Positions 11,501 through 27,331 of a stretch of DNA of 64,000 bases are shown here, one piece after another; the first letter of the stretch is position 1, and every line of letters starts with the position of its first letter. The position numbers and the translations under genes were made by a program. The stretch is from Callaeas wilsoni (lineage: Eukaryota; Chordata; Aves; Passeriformes; Callaeidae). The notes below the pieces were generated by a model. The model ran no database searches. It was given only the letters and a program-made list of their open reading frames with translations, and had not been told where the DNA came from. The stretch spans positions 1 to 64,000 of the forward strand of contig VWPU01012153.1 of NCBI GenBank assembly GCA_013398955.1, in the 5' to 3' direction.

Positions 11501-14500
11501 AGACGGAGTGTCAGTATCATAGGACAAATGAGCTGGCATCAAGAGCCTTGCTAGAAATTGTTTATTTTGTTCCTAAAAATACGAAGAGGCCAAAGTGTTC
11601 AAGTATGAGCAGCCCAAAGCAGGCATCTACTTGGGCTCTGTGGGTAAGGCTGGCATTTTCCAGAGACGCTGAGTCCCATCCTCAGGGAGCACACTGGATG
11701 CTCTGATTGCTCCAGGTTAATATTCCTAAAATGTTAGAGCTCATGGCCTTGTTTGTCGGACCGCTGGGCGACGGGACTTGGAATGTCATTTTGTCTCCTG
11801 AGTAAAGATTCTTGGTGCCTGATGTGTACCTCAAAGTAAACATCCTCCAGGTTTAGTTGTGGGTCTGCCCCCTAGGACTGCGTGGGGCACATGCAATGGC
11901 TGCTCTCAGTCACATGTAACTGCAATGTCTGCGGCTACTGTGCAGGTAACAAACAAGGTGATTGTTTAGAGGGGAACATAAAACATCAGGGACTGTACAC
12001 AGAGAGCAAAGCACGTATCTGTTGGCTGGGTCACACAGCAGCCCTCTTTAAAGTGCAATAAAAATAACCAAAACTTTCAAACGGACAGTCATTGCCAAGC
12101 AAGGTAAAAAAAATAAAAACAGCAAAGATTGTGCCATGCTTAATAATAAAACCTGTAACAAAACATACAAGAAAAATACTTGGATGAGCAGCCTAGAGAG
12201 AGAATACAAAAACTGCCAGCAGAAATTTTCAAACATTATCTGAAGCAGGAACTTGGTGGGGGTCAGGAGGTCAAGAAATAACTGGTACAAATACAAGAAG
12301 GGCAACCAAAACTAGGGCAGTGTAGAAAGGCTGAATGGATTACTGGCTCCAGTGCTCACTTCAGACATGGTCAGGGAGGTCGTGGCAGTCACTCTCTGCA
12401 GTTTGAAGAGTGTTATCAAACAGAATTGGCAACAGATGAAGTTTTAGGAGGAAAAAAAAAGATAAATAATCTGTGGCAAAGGACCAGCCCAAATGCTATT
12501 TGAGTTACAGGAGTTACAGGAAACTAAACATGAGATTTTAAAAATTTCTAAGGAGTGTATAAAATTCTTATTTAAAGCAACCTCAACACCAAAGGGCTGC
12601 ATTACAGCAATAATGTCCCCCTTAAGAGGGATCCTTGCACAGCCTAGGGATACACAGGTCCCTAGGCTCCATTTCAGCATCAGGCAAGTCAGTGAAAGCA
12701 AAGAACAGTATTTACAGACAGATATACGTGAGAAAAGTCAATGCAGCTTTTGTAATGGGAATGTCTGACATCCATGATGGTATCAGTAAGAACTTAAATG
12801 TGCTGAGCTGACCAAGGTCTTGTGCCAGTGTTTGCAAAAGGCTTTTGATAATAATCTTCCACCAAGGCCCTTAAGAAACTCCATTCTCATGGAGTAGGAG
12901 AGAGACCTAGCCCACAGGCTGGAACAAAGAGGTGGACTAAGCTGACAATGATCACAGCAGTGATAGCATCTGAGCAGGTATTCAGAAAGATCAGAAGGGT
13001 GAATAATGAAGTAATTCAGCTTGCTGATGCCATGAAATAATTAAGGATAATCAAAATGTAAGTTGACAGTGTGAAGCTGCAGAAGGAGCTCCTGATACTG
13101 ATGGAGCAACAAAACGGTATTTTTCTTTGAACTTCAGAGTTGAAAAATACTATGTAGTGGGCAAAACCATGTTACCCATAAATACCCAGCGATACTCTCT
13201 CAATTAGTTCATACTGGAATGGCTGCCCAGAGAGGTTGTGGAATCTCCCTCTCTGAAGACATTCAAACCCCACCTGGATGTGTTCCTGTGTCACCTGCTC
13301 CAGGTGATCCTGTGTTGGCTGGGGGATTGGACTGGATGATCTCCAGTGGTCTCTTCCAACCCCAACAATTCTATGACTTTTGGAAGGAGGTGCTGGCATC
13401 CTGTTGTCTCGAGTGAGCCCTTTACTTGTCTGATTCTTACCCTCTTCCTCTATTAGCAAATTTTAATGGCCCAGTGCTGGAGACAAGGATCCTGCGCTCA
13501 GCAGATGTTTTATCTGATCAATTGCAGTTGTCATATTCCCGTTCCATTGTAATGCACGTCTCAAATTACTACTTTGGAAATGGGTTTCTCACAGTTAAGC
13601 TGAAGCAAAGAGGTGAGAATCCTGAATTCCACAACCTCGGGAAAAATGGCGAGGGTGGGGTGGGGCTGGAGGAATTGTATTAATCCATTTCAATTTTCTG
13701 AAGTTTATGGGAAATTATAAATTACGTATGAGACATTTCTCCTGCCTTTAGAAGCTGGCAGGAACTCAAGACCAAAGTGCATTACATGTCTTACCTCCAC
13801 TCAGCCCTCAGTAAGGGTTAAAGAGAACAGGACTCACAAGTTGTGCACAGATAGCCCAGAAATTTAATTTCCATTTAGGCACATTGGCTCGGCAGGAATT
13901 TTCTGGATTGGTGGCTATCACAGGTCCATGCAAGTCAATATCCCAGTGCAGACACATTGATCAGGCAATCTCAGAGCTGGTTCAGAAGCACTGTGGTTTC
14001 TGGCTCCTCTCCTCAGGCATTCAGGCTGAGCAGAAAGCCCTCAGTTGTTTCCGATTTAACAGCTCCAAGGCACTATTAATCTAGCAGAACCCTAGAATTT
14101 CCTGAGAGAAAAACATGAGAGCTCCTTTAAGCTATTGTTTATACCCTTGTTATTGTGTACCAGGTTCTGTTTATAATGTCATTAGTCTTTTCAGGTACTG
14201 AGCCAAATACTTGTATTGGCTCAGTATTGTTTTGTTTGGGTTTTTTTGCTTTGGGAGGGGAAACTCTGCAGAAATAGTTTAGATAAAAATCAGTGCTCTT
14301 GCTTAACATCACTTTTCAGTGATGTTACTCTTACTCTTTATGCTCGGTACGATATGCTGATGGGGCTTTTATAACTCTGTCTCCTGGGGAAAATAGACAA
14401 AAAATGTCACTGCAAAAGCTGGGAGTTGCTGTGTGTTGTTATTAAAAGATTTCTCAGAATGTTCAGAAATTGCAACTTCTATTTCTATCCATCTATCTTA

Positions 14501-17500
14501 GACATAAAATACACAGCAGAAGGGACACTTGCAACAGTGATGGATGGTTTAGCACTTAACATTTTGTTCAGGATATTCACAGGCCACACCTGATGAATTT
14601 ATACTGAAAACAGTGGCAATCCTCCAGCTAATGTGACGATATCCATCCTAAATCATCTGAGATATTGGAGCATGTTGCTCTTAAAAGCAACAAGCAATAA
14701 CACAAATTGCTTCAAATTGTGTGTTTGTTGTGGGACAGCTGCAGCATCTCTCTCTTACAAAAGGATTTTTAAAAGTGGTACCTTTGTTCCTGAAGTGCAC
14801 AGACGAATGTCAGGTGTACTAAATCCAAGGTAATTTCAATACTTACATAAGCTGCCTCAGCCAAGTACTTACACACTTCTGGTGGGATATGGTTTTACCC
14901 TTGCACTGCTTTTAATATCTCCAGAAGCCACTTAATAGGAAGTGTTGCCCAAGGTGGCCCAGCTGGTCCCAGATGAACAGCACGAGGGGGATTTCAACTG
15001 CTCTTTTACAAGAAAGATTCAACCTGCATAGGGGCAAAAGATCCCTCAAACCATCTAATTATTTTGGAGGGAGGGAAGGATGGCTGCCTAGGTAAAACAG
15101 TCAAAGTACTGAATTAAATATATATATAGGCAGATACTTGATACAATCATTCGAGTTGGAAGGATGTTTTTCCTCATTAGTTACGTAACTCCTATTTTCC
15201 TCTAGCATTGCTCATGGCTATTTGTACACTCCCTTCTCCTTAAGAAATGTCATTCTAGGAAGTTAGGAAGCTGTGGCAACTGTTTATCCAGGCATGCCCA
15301 TCCAGGAAAGGACTGGTGGGTTACATGTTACCTCCCCCAGGGTATTTACAAGGAGATGTGTTTGCCTCAGACATGCACAGTACTAAACCATGCTCTGATT
15401 GTACTGCAGTAGCAGAGGGACAAGGCTTCCTCATAAGGAACACCCGGCTGGAAAAGTGCCTCCGTGCCTCCCAAGAGACCAACAGCATCAGCCTGGCCAG
15501 CTGCAAGGAGCACTCCCAGCAGCAGCGGTGGGGCTGGGACCCCGACACCGGCACCATCGTCAGCCTGCACACGAAGCGGTGCCTGTCGGCCCACAGGATG
15601 CGCGAGTACGCTCTGGTCAAGCTGGAGCCCTGCGGAGACTGGGAACGCCAGGCATGGTCCTGCAGCAAGAAGGGACACTTGACTCTGCAGAGCTTGGGCT
15701 TCCACCTCGGCACCAAGGAGGGAGGCCACAAGGTGTTTGTCTCGAGGGAGAAGGACAAGTTCAGCAGGTGGAAGACGTTAGCAGATGAAACCATCTGTGC
15801 TGCTGCCCGGACAGCAGCTCGGACGCCCAGCAAACCAACACAAGCTCTAGACACACGTGTGTGGATCTATGAAAGTAAGATGAGGTAGATTAAGTGTTGG
15901 ATAACATCTAACTTTCATGTCATCCAAGCCACCTAACACCAGGCTTGCACCCATCATTCTAACTCATGTTCACTTTGGCCCCACCTGGAGAAACACCAAA
16001 TGGCTCCAGGTCAGCCCCACTACCCAGTACCACTTGTTTTCAGCAGTGGCTGTTCAGTGTTTTCCAGAAGCATGCAACACCTTACAGGATCAGGCCTCCA
16101 AAACCCAGCTGTATTTTCTGAGGACAGGCAAATATTTTGATGAAATATTTCTGAATTGGTGCCTACAGCTAAGAATAGTTAAAATTGCTTGAGCCTCTCA
16201 AGCACAAAACACCCAAGGAAGTCTCACAAAGTCAGGCACTTTGGACTTTGAAAGAGCTTTTGGTACTTTGGGATGTCTTTTTTGGTAAGACAACAACTGG
16301 AGGCAGCTGAAAACCTCTTTTAAACTTATATGAATTATTGAGAAGCAGCTGTACCAGAAATTATTGCTTCAGTTTCTGAAATTAAAGTTCTCTCCTGTGA
16401 GACCCCAGCAGTGCACCTTTCACTAATGAAACCTAGTTCTAATCTTCATTCCATGTTCTCATTATCCTCAGAAGCAAACCTTGCTCCTGGTACCCAATGT
16501 AGCCATAAAGAGACTGGTGAACATAGCAAGTAGTGGGAGGTAGCTTAAGTGTTGCCCTCCCTTTGCATTAAGAAATCGCATAAGATGACATCAAAAACTA
16601 TTAAAAATTTGGTTTATATGACCAGTTTATGGCCTTGGCCCTTGCTGAAGAGAATCTAAACTCTGCCTTCACAAGTGTTCACTAGCTTTTGTCTAGACTG
16701 GACACAGAAAGGGCAAAAAACCCTGGTCTTGTCACAATTTTAGGAGTTTGACACAAGGCTACCAGACACCAGTTATGGTCATTGCACCAAGATGAGACTG
16801 TGGTCATTTGTCACATGCCCAGTGAAGCCCACTGCTGACCACTGATAATTCATGGTTCAGTCTGCTTCCCACTTGAAGTCCTTTCTGCAACGAAAGATGG
16901 TTTTCAGTACTGTTCTTGTAAAGTTGTGTGCAGAAATGAGACCTGAAAATCACATTCAATTCCTCCTCTCCTCCTCTCCTCTCCTTTCTTCCACTCCACA
17001 GGTCTCAAGAGCTGGTGTTTTAAGAGCTTTTATGTGTTTGTCCACTCTGTAGGTGATGAGGTTCCCAACATTCCTCAGGTAAAATTATTTCCGACAGGAG
17101 GTTATTCCGTACCTTAAGGCTGATGGACTCAATGAGATTTTGAGCTCTGCAGAAACGAGTGAAGAGAAAATATGATGTATCTGGCTGGCATAAGCAGATG
17201 GATCATAAGTATAACCTTTTGACACAGAGAGGCCAGATCTAATTTGAAATTAAAAGAGATACCTCAGCTGCTTTGGCTGTCATGTGCAGAGAAGACGCCC
17301 CTCTTCCCCTCAAGGTTTTTAATTAGCCAAGTAGAAGGTCAACATGTAATTATCACAATAGTTACAAGTGTTAGTGTTTGTTTAACATTAAGTTAAATAT
17401 GGACCAAACAAATTAGACACCATAATAGGGCAGTTAAATATAGTCTAGGAAATACGTGGAACATTTAAGATATGGGAAAAAGGCATGTGAAAAGAGCATT

Positions 17501-20252
17501 TTCATTCCCCAAGGCAGTGTTCCTGGCAGCGCAGGGCTGCCTTGGAGCCAGCATCCCCAAAAAAGGCTGTGAGGGTAAACATAGCACAGCTTTTGAATCA
17601 GGTTGTGCCACTTGGTGTGTCTCATGCAAACTCATAATATTCCTGTCGATCCCATGGTTCAGTCCACTGGAGGGAACCTCTGACTGCTCAGTAACAGCAC
17701 CAAAGTCCTATGTATTTGTTTGGGCATTTCTTATCTAACTTCCAGCTGATCATCAACAGATGACTTCTACTTTGGCAGGTTATCTGTGCAATAAATTACA
17801 CCTGGGTAGCTGTGGTGTGGGTGCTCATGCCACAGGATGGGATGGGGTTTGGACAGGCAGCAGGGAGCCCTGAAGTCACGGTTTTCTTGGTCTTGGCATG
17901 TGCATCATTGCAGGAGAGGGGTGAATTGCTGACACCAAATTTCCCACAACCTCCCCTCTTGCAGCAGTTGCTTCTCCACACACCCTGCTCTGCAGCAGGA
18001 CTGGAAGGCAAAGGAAGATATTGAGCCTTGCAAGAGGTATGGACTACTTACCACCCTTTGGATCCCATTTTTATATCTGCAGTGTTGTTAATAGCTGTGA
18101 TTCTTCCACTTGCCTCTTCCTCACATGTCATCCTTTAACAGCTGGTGTTGCACTCATACTTTTAAAACCAATGACCACACCCATCATCAGAAAAAAAGCT
18201 CTGCTTTGATTGTTGATTCCATCTGGAGAGGTTCATTTCACCTTTAAAATCTGTGACAGCTGATCGCCTCTGATGCACAGGAGGAGGTGATTGCTACCAC
18301 ACCACAGCCTACTCGCCCTGCAGGACAGAGAACCAAACCAGCAGGGCTGGGTTCCCTTTCCTTGCTGGGCATTGAGTGTATCCAGGTTCCTGTACAAAAA
18401 GTAAATTATAATCACACAGAATTTTGCTTTATTTCCTTCCAAGCTAAAACCATTGATTCATCAAAGATTGATGCCGTGGACAGAGAGTCTTCTGTGAGCT
18501 TGACTGACCCACCTCTGGCTAACAAATTCAACAGCACAGTGTCTCCAGTGAAGACCAAACAGGCACAGCTCCCGGCAAATGAGGGTGAGCACTTTTCTGA
18601 ACGCATAAATAGAATAGCAGGAAGGAAAGTGGGGGCAGCAGTTCGAGGTTACTCAGCTGTTTTCAGTGGTGGAAAAGTACCTGAGGACTTCTGAAGAACT
18701 TCCATGTGTACCACTGAGTGCTTTCACCCAACGTGCTGAGGGGTTTCCCTTGGCAAGCAGTTCAGTGATACAGGCTTAACCTGGAGGCATAGCCACCAAA
18801 TGTTTTAGGAGCAAAAGTTATCTGTGGCTGGGGAACATCAAGTGACAATAAAGTTTCCTTTTCCTTTCTGGATCCCATACAAAAGAGATTTGTGGTTACA
18901 GTGAAGGCTCATGAGGAATCTGGACCCCTGGTCCAGCTGGAAGCTGCTAACCAGAGTCTTCCTGCTTCTTCCTCTAGATCCATCCCACAACCACTCCAAG
19001 AAATATGGAAATCGGGGGAAAAACACTGGGGCCAGGCTTGCAGGTAGGTCCAGGAATCAGCCAGAGGAGGAAGGGACCAGGTAGATGAAGATTCATCAGT
19101 GCCCCTGTCCTTCCCATTGCGACAGAGATACATTTCCCTGGGGTACTGCTGAGGATGCTCAATAGGGAATGAGGGCACAAAATTACCTGTCAGAAAGACT
19201 CTTTTTAAAGATTAAACAAATCCGCACATGCTTGTGACAAAAAAATTAGTAAAAACATGAAAATGCTTTGTCCCAGCTCTCCAGGAGAATCAGACACCTG
19301 CTAGCACTACTGCTTTCCCCCAGCCCTTCTTATTTTGTATCAGAAAGCTGCAAAGTGGAGAAGCATGAGATGTCATTGTCTTCGTAGCAAGAAAGAAAAG
19401 CTTTTGTGGCCACTTTCAATAGAAGGATGCTGTGCAATGTAAAAGCAGCTGTAAGATGTTGATCTTGTAGACAAAGCACTTTTCCTGTTACCTGGCATTC
19501 TTCAGGGATATTACAGGTGATTTTTGTGGCAATCGTGGCTATTGCAAAAGAACAGGGATATGTACAGCAGACACGTGATGCTTTCTATGATACCCTTTCA
19601 GGCACGAACTGGAAGACGGCCATGCTGGTCCTCAGCCCCTTGGCATTCATACTGGGATTAATAATACTGACACTCAATGTTCACTACAACAAGTAAGTGA
19701 GAGTCGGGTTCATTTGCTTTGCCATGAACAGCATTTTAAAGAAACACTCCAACATTTCAAAACAAAAATCTTGATCTTGGCACCCTTCCCCATTCTACAC
19801 CTGATGTCTCTAGCTCTCAGCAGATGGGTCTGGTCACCAATGTGTCACCCTTGGTGATTTCTCCTCTCTGCCACCTGGTTTATCCATCCTACTCACCGAC
19901 CCACCCAAATGCAGCCACTAACGTTGGCTCCTCCTCTCGTACACATCTTGTGCCATTGCAGAAGGAAGTGGCATTACAGCTGCTGACATGGAGAAGCAAC
20001 CGAGTGACAGACAGGTGCAGTTACTCTCTTCTCTCTTCTCGCAGGAAAAAGAAAATCCTCTCTGCTCTGAAGAGCTCTCCAGCCAACAGCAGCAGAGTTG
20101 ATTTACGGGAGCCGACCCAATTACGAAGAGGCCCCCAGCCGTACCTTCCACCATCCCGCTCCCCTTCCCTGAGGCGTGGAGAGATCCTCATCGAGTGGAA
20201 AGATGGAACTGTCACTCCTCTTTTTGATAACATCAATTACCAAGTGGACTAG
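8551..20252 (+). CDS. Type I membrane receptor with mannose-receptor-type cysteine-rich (ricin-B-like) lectin domain
   Basis: Seven coding exons join in phase: 8551-8605, 13457-13612, 15341-15874, 18444-18584, 18978-19043, 19602-19692 and 20045-20252. They total 1251 nt, or 416 residues plus TAG. All introns are GT-AG and the first four are phase 1. The ATG (GACCATGG) opens a signal peptide, MELFRLSLGCICLLPWLE. Residues about 100-223 match the N-terminal cysteine-rich beta-trefoil of the mannose receptor family: FLIRN start, six cysteines at 110, 125, 151, 168, 178 and 223, a RQAWSC element and FSRWK near the end. A Ser/Thr/Lys-rich stalk with two N-glycosylation sequons (NST, NHS) follows. 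The membrane span is about 324-344 and a KKKK stop-transfer cluster comes next. The 65-residue tail is Pro/Arg-rich and ends in FDNINYQVD, an FxNxxY internalisation-type motif. There are no C-type lectin domains, unlike MRC1, LY75 or PLA2R1. A role as a glycan-binding endocytic receptor is inferred. I do not recognise a gene name. The inclusion of exon 2 is the least certain part. Confidence 0.8.
13212..13385 (+). mobile_element. CR1 LINE 3' fragment
   Basis: The run from GGCTGCCCAGAGAGG through GGATTGGACTGGATGATCTC to CTTCCAACCCCAACAATTCTATGA is the standard avian CR1 3' end in plus orientation. More diverged sequence back to about 12820, with a possible trace of the reverse transcriptase region, may belong to the same insertion, but I could not confirm that by eye. 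It lies inside intron 1 of the lectin-like receptor gene and ends about 70 bases before the candidate exon at 13457. Confidence 0.9.
13457..13612 (+). CDS. Candidate exon 2 of the lectin-like receptor gene (52 codons)
   Basis: A pyrimidine-rich acceptor (CCTCTTCCTCTATTAG) precedes an open 156-nt stretch that ends at AGAG|GTGAGA. It enters and leaves in phase 1, so including or skipping it keeps the receptor frame. If included, the signal peptide is followed by ANFNGPVLETRILRSADVL and a segment containing SNYYFGNGFLTVKLKQR. I recognise no domain. If skipped, the signal peptide joins directly to the cysteine-rich domain exon. The symmetric phase and good splice sites favour a real exon; conservation is unknown. 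Confidence 0.55.
16961..16987 (+). repeat. (TCCTC)n pyrimidine microsatellite
   Basis: Short run of TCCTC/CTCCT units within intron 3 of the lectin-like receptor gene, directly before a possible acceptor site at 17000-17001. Confidence 0.7.
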
Positions 20253-22389
20253 CTCCAAAATGACAGAGCTGTTGTTCCATCCGGTGTCACTGCTCCCACC
20301 AGGGAGAATGCCACCACAGCTGATCTCCTCCCTACCCTTGCTGTTTTGACAAGAAGCACTGTTTGGGGTTTCTTCTGAACACTCGAGTACAATCTCCTTG
20401 CATAGCACAAGGTTGAAGCAAGCAGAGTAGAGTGTTTGGTTTATATAGGCACATGCTGCTTAGCAATTCCAGAGCTGCTTTAGCCCATAACCCAAGACCC
20501 CAAGTTTACCTAGTTGAAGCTGGGACTTTTGCCAGCTGCCACTGCCCAAAATTAGAGTTACTGAGCATATGAAAAAGTGAATGTTTGAAGACAAGGCGAA
20601 AGGTAAAAAACAGAAGTCCTGATGATCCTTAAATACTTTTTGAGATAGAACTAGCTGCCAACAGACACAGAAGGTTGGTTACACTGTCAGCGTGAGAATG
20701 TAATTAATAAGCGCTGCCTTCTATAAAATCTCTTCCGGATATCTGCCAAAATATTCTTCCCCACTAAGTTGTCAACTAAGTAACAGCAAGTCATTTTTCT
20801 AACTTAAAAGGTAGCACTTCACTGTCCTCTCTGCATCACTGCAAGAGCCCTGCTGAGAGAGCATGTCTCTCTCAAAATGTTTCCATATTTAGGATGTACT
20901 AAACCTTATTATAACACACATCCTCTTTTATTATATAGACTGGCAAGTAACGTCGGTCATGCTTGTTGGGGATATTGCATCTAGAGCCACTTTATACCAG
21001 CTTCAGTCTCTCATTTCCTGTAATCATATGGAATAGTCAATGAATAGATATATTGCTCCACCAGAGCAGTAATATAGCTGTTTTTCTTCTAGCCAGGAGT
21101 AAGACATTGTTTTCAGCCTTTACACTTCTTGTTTGAGCATAATTACCTGTGACTGTCACATTCAATCCTGATCTTTTCTCAGTGAAACTTGCAATATCTT
21201 AGCACTTTCCTAATACTCATGAATGTATGCTTTCCTTCTCTGATTTTGAGGTGATGTAATCATGGCTGTAAGTCAGGAATTATGTGGAGAAAGAAATAAT
21301 AACACCTGGAAATTACAAGTATGAGCTGTGTCAGTGTATTTGTTCAGTAGAGCAAGGGAAACCATATCCTCACGTCTCTTAACTGAGCAACGCCTTTCAC
21401 TTGACCTAAATTAAGCTGTTCTGCTATTTCAGTGTAGCTTGGACTTCTCTATAGTTTGGTTTTATTTAACCTATGGCAGAAGTAAGATCTCTACAGAGAA
21501 TTTAAAATCTCTGGGTTTTGTTTGTTTTTTTTTTAATTTTTCTTTTTACATGGTAAAAAGTTTACTGTCATGAGATATTATTACAACCAAAAACTTAACT
21601 GGTCTTTAAAAAAAAAATACAAGCCCTATTGATTTAGGGCATAAATATCATGGAGGTTGGAAATAACTATCTTTGCCAGGCAGATTATTCCATAATTATT
21701 TACTAGAGGGTTTCCCAGAGGCTTCTTGGGAAAATATTTTACTACTAAGACATGGGCAGAGGAAGAACTCTTTCTTCACCAGTGAGCAGCAAGAATCACA
21801 GTTAAATTCTGACTTTCCAATGTTTCCACTTTAAATGAAACCCAAATACTCCGGGATCAAAAAATGTGCAAGCATCATTTTACTCACAAAACTTGTGGGA
21901 ATACATTCTGTACATAAATCACTTGAAATGCACACGCAGTGTCTCACCCATTATCACAGTTACAGCCCTTGGAATTTTGTCCAAGGAGCACATTACCTTA
22001 CCGTGCACAGCACTGGTCACCCTCCAAAACCTTGACACGCTTTGGGAACATTATGTAAGCAGTGCCATTAAAAAGGAAATACTGGCTTGGAGCTGAGCTA
22101 ATGTTGTGCCTTCCAAAGCACCAAGTGCCTGTGTTCATTACTGCTGAAAGGGCAGAACCGATGACTTGCTAATAACTCTCTAACTCCAGCTTAATATGCT
22201 AATCTTGCTCATAAACACGAAGGCAGCAACACCATTGTTGACATAGCACTGATTAAATGGTAGCTCAAACAATAACAAAAAACGAAGACTGCAGCTGCAG
22301 AGGCTTTTAATTCTTCTCCCACTCTCACCGATTGTTCCACTCTCTGCCACGACCTGAATGAAACACTTCTGAGCAGTGTTCATAATCAA

Positions 22390-22395
22390 AATAAA
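22390..22395 (+). terminator. Candidate polyadenylation signal of the lectin-like receptor gene
   Basis: AATAAA hexamer on the plus strand, about 2.1 kb after the receptor stop codon. It is the first canonical hexamer I noticed on that strand; transcript ends are unknown. Confidence 0.3.
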
Positions 22396-22432
22396 GCCCG
22401 ACTGTAATGTGGAGGAGAACTGAAATTTCTTA

Positions 22433-22485
22433 CATATATACACATATAAATGTACATATACATAGATATTTATATAAAAGCCTCC
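22433..22485. repeat. AT-rich TATA/CATA microsatellite-like stretch
   Basis: Alternating TATA, CATA and TACATA units of low complexity. No larger element is visible around it. Confidence 0.6.
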
Positions 22486-23443
22486 TTACAGTGAATCCCT
22501 TTTTTTGAAAATATAAATTTATGCATTTAAAAATCACTCCACTGGAAGATAATGGACTGACAAGCAAGAGACTCCTGTCACACTGGTACCAACATTATTA
22601 ATGTCTGCTGCCCCAAAAGATAAGTGGCTGCAGCCACAGGAGCACTGATAGTATTAAACAGAAACAAGACTGCACATAAGCTTGGATATCCTGTGCAGAA
22701 AGTGTATTAAGTATCCCTTCCCAACCCTCTGGAAAGTGTATGGCTAAGGTGTCTGTCAAAGATCAAAAAACAAAAAGAAAGAGGCGAAAGAAAAACTTCA
22801 ATATACCACTTAAATACCGTACCTCAATCATTTACTAAGACTCTCTGGATGGGAAAATGTTCTCACAACAGTACATTAGAGATGTACATAAACTCATTAT
22901 ATGAACAAAAAAGACCTGAAATGATCTGACAAGTTATCACTGTACATCACTAGACGAGCTGGGAATAGAACAACTGCTTCCCCATTTGAAATTCAAGGTA
23001 TGACTTCTGCAGTAAGTGTTTTGTTATTAAAAATCCCCATATGCTCATTTTCTCAACTCTCTAGCTTTACATCAGCAAGTCAAGATATATCAAGTGTTTG
23101 ATTTTTCAAAAAGACCTGTAGTTGTTCAGCACTTCAAGGAAGAAAAAGAAAGGGGAAAAAAAATAAAAAGAAAAGGAGACAGAGACAGAGGAAGTCTTTT
23201 GTTAGCTCTGGGCTTCAATTCAGACATCTCTGGCTTATGGTTCAATCAGACTACACTTTTTTGTGCTATAATGGGGAGACAAAAGCACAATCTCTTTAAA
23301 AGCTCCATGTATCCTCACTGAATTTCTACAGATTAAAAAAAGAGAAATCTACATTTCTGCAGCCATGTAATTCTTCCCCCAGTTTAAAAAATAAAAAGCA
23401 GCCATGTCTCCTTAAGAAATCCCCTTATACTTCACAGAAACAC

Positions 23444-27331
<3,888 letters not shown>

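Larger units (their letters stand above)
20253..23443. other. Convergent intergenic region and 3' UTRs (lectin-like receptor / NUDT2)
   Basis: This stretch lies between two stop codons on opposite strands, so it should hold both 3' UTRs. On the plus strand an AATAAA at 22390-22395 is a candidate polyadenylation signal for the receptor gene, which would give a 3' UTR of about 2.1 kb. No single signal for NUDT2 on the minus strand stands out. An AT-rich alternating stretch occurs at 22433-22485. Open frames here are short and not convincing. Confidence 0.5.

Noticed and set aside
15321..15854. Minus-strand 177- and 120-codon frames and plus-strand 129-codon frame over the lectin-domain exon
   Set aside because: The exon is GC-rich, so several frames stay open by chance. 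Only the plus frame through the FSRWK segment gives the conserved cysteine-rich domain and correct splice phases.
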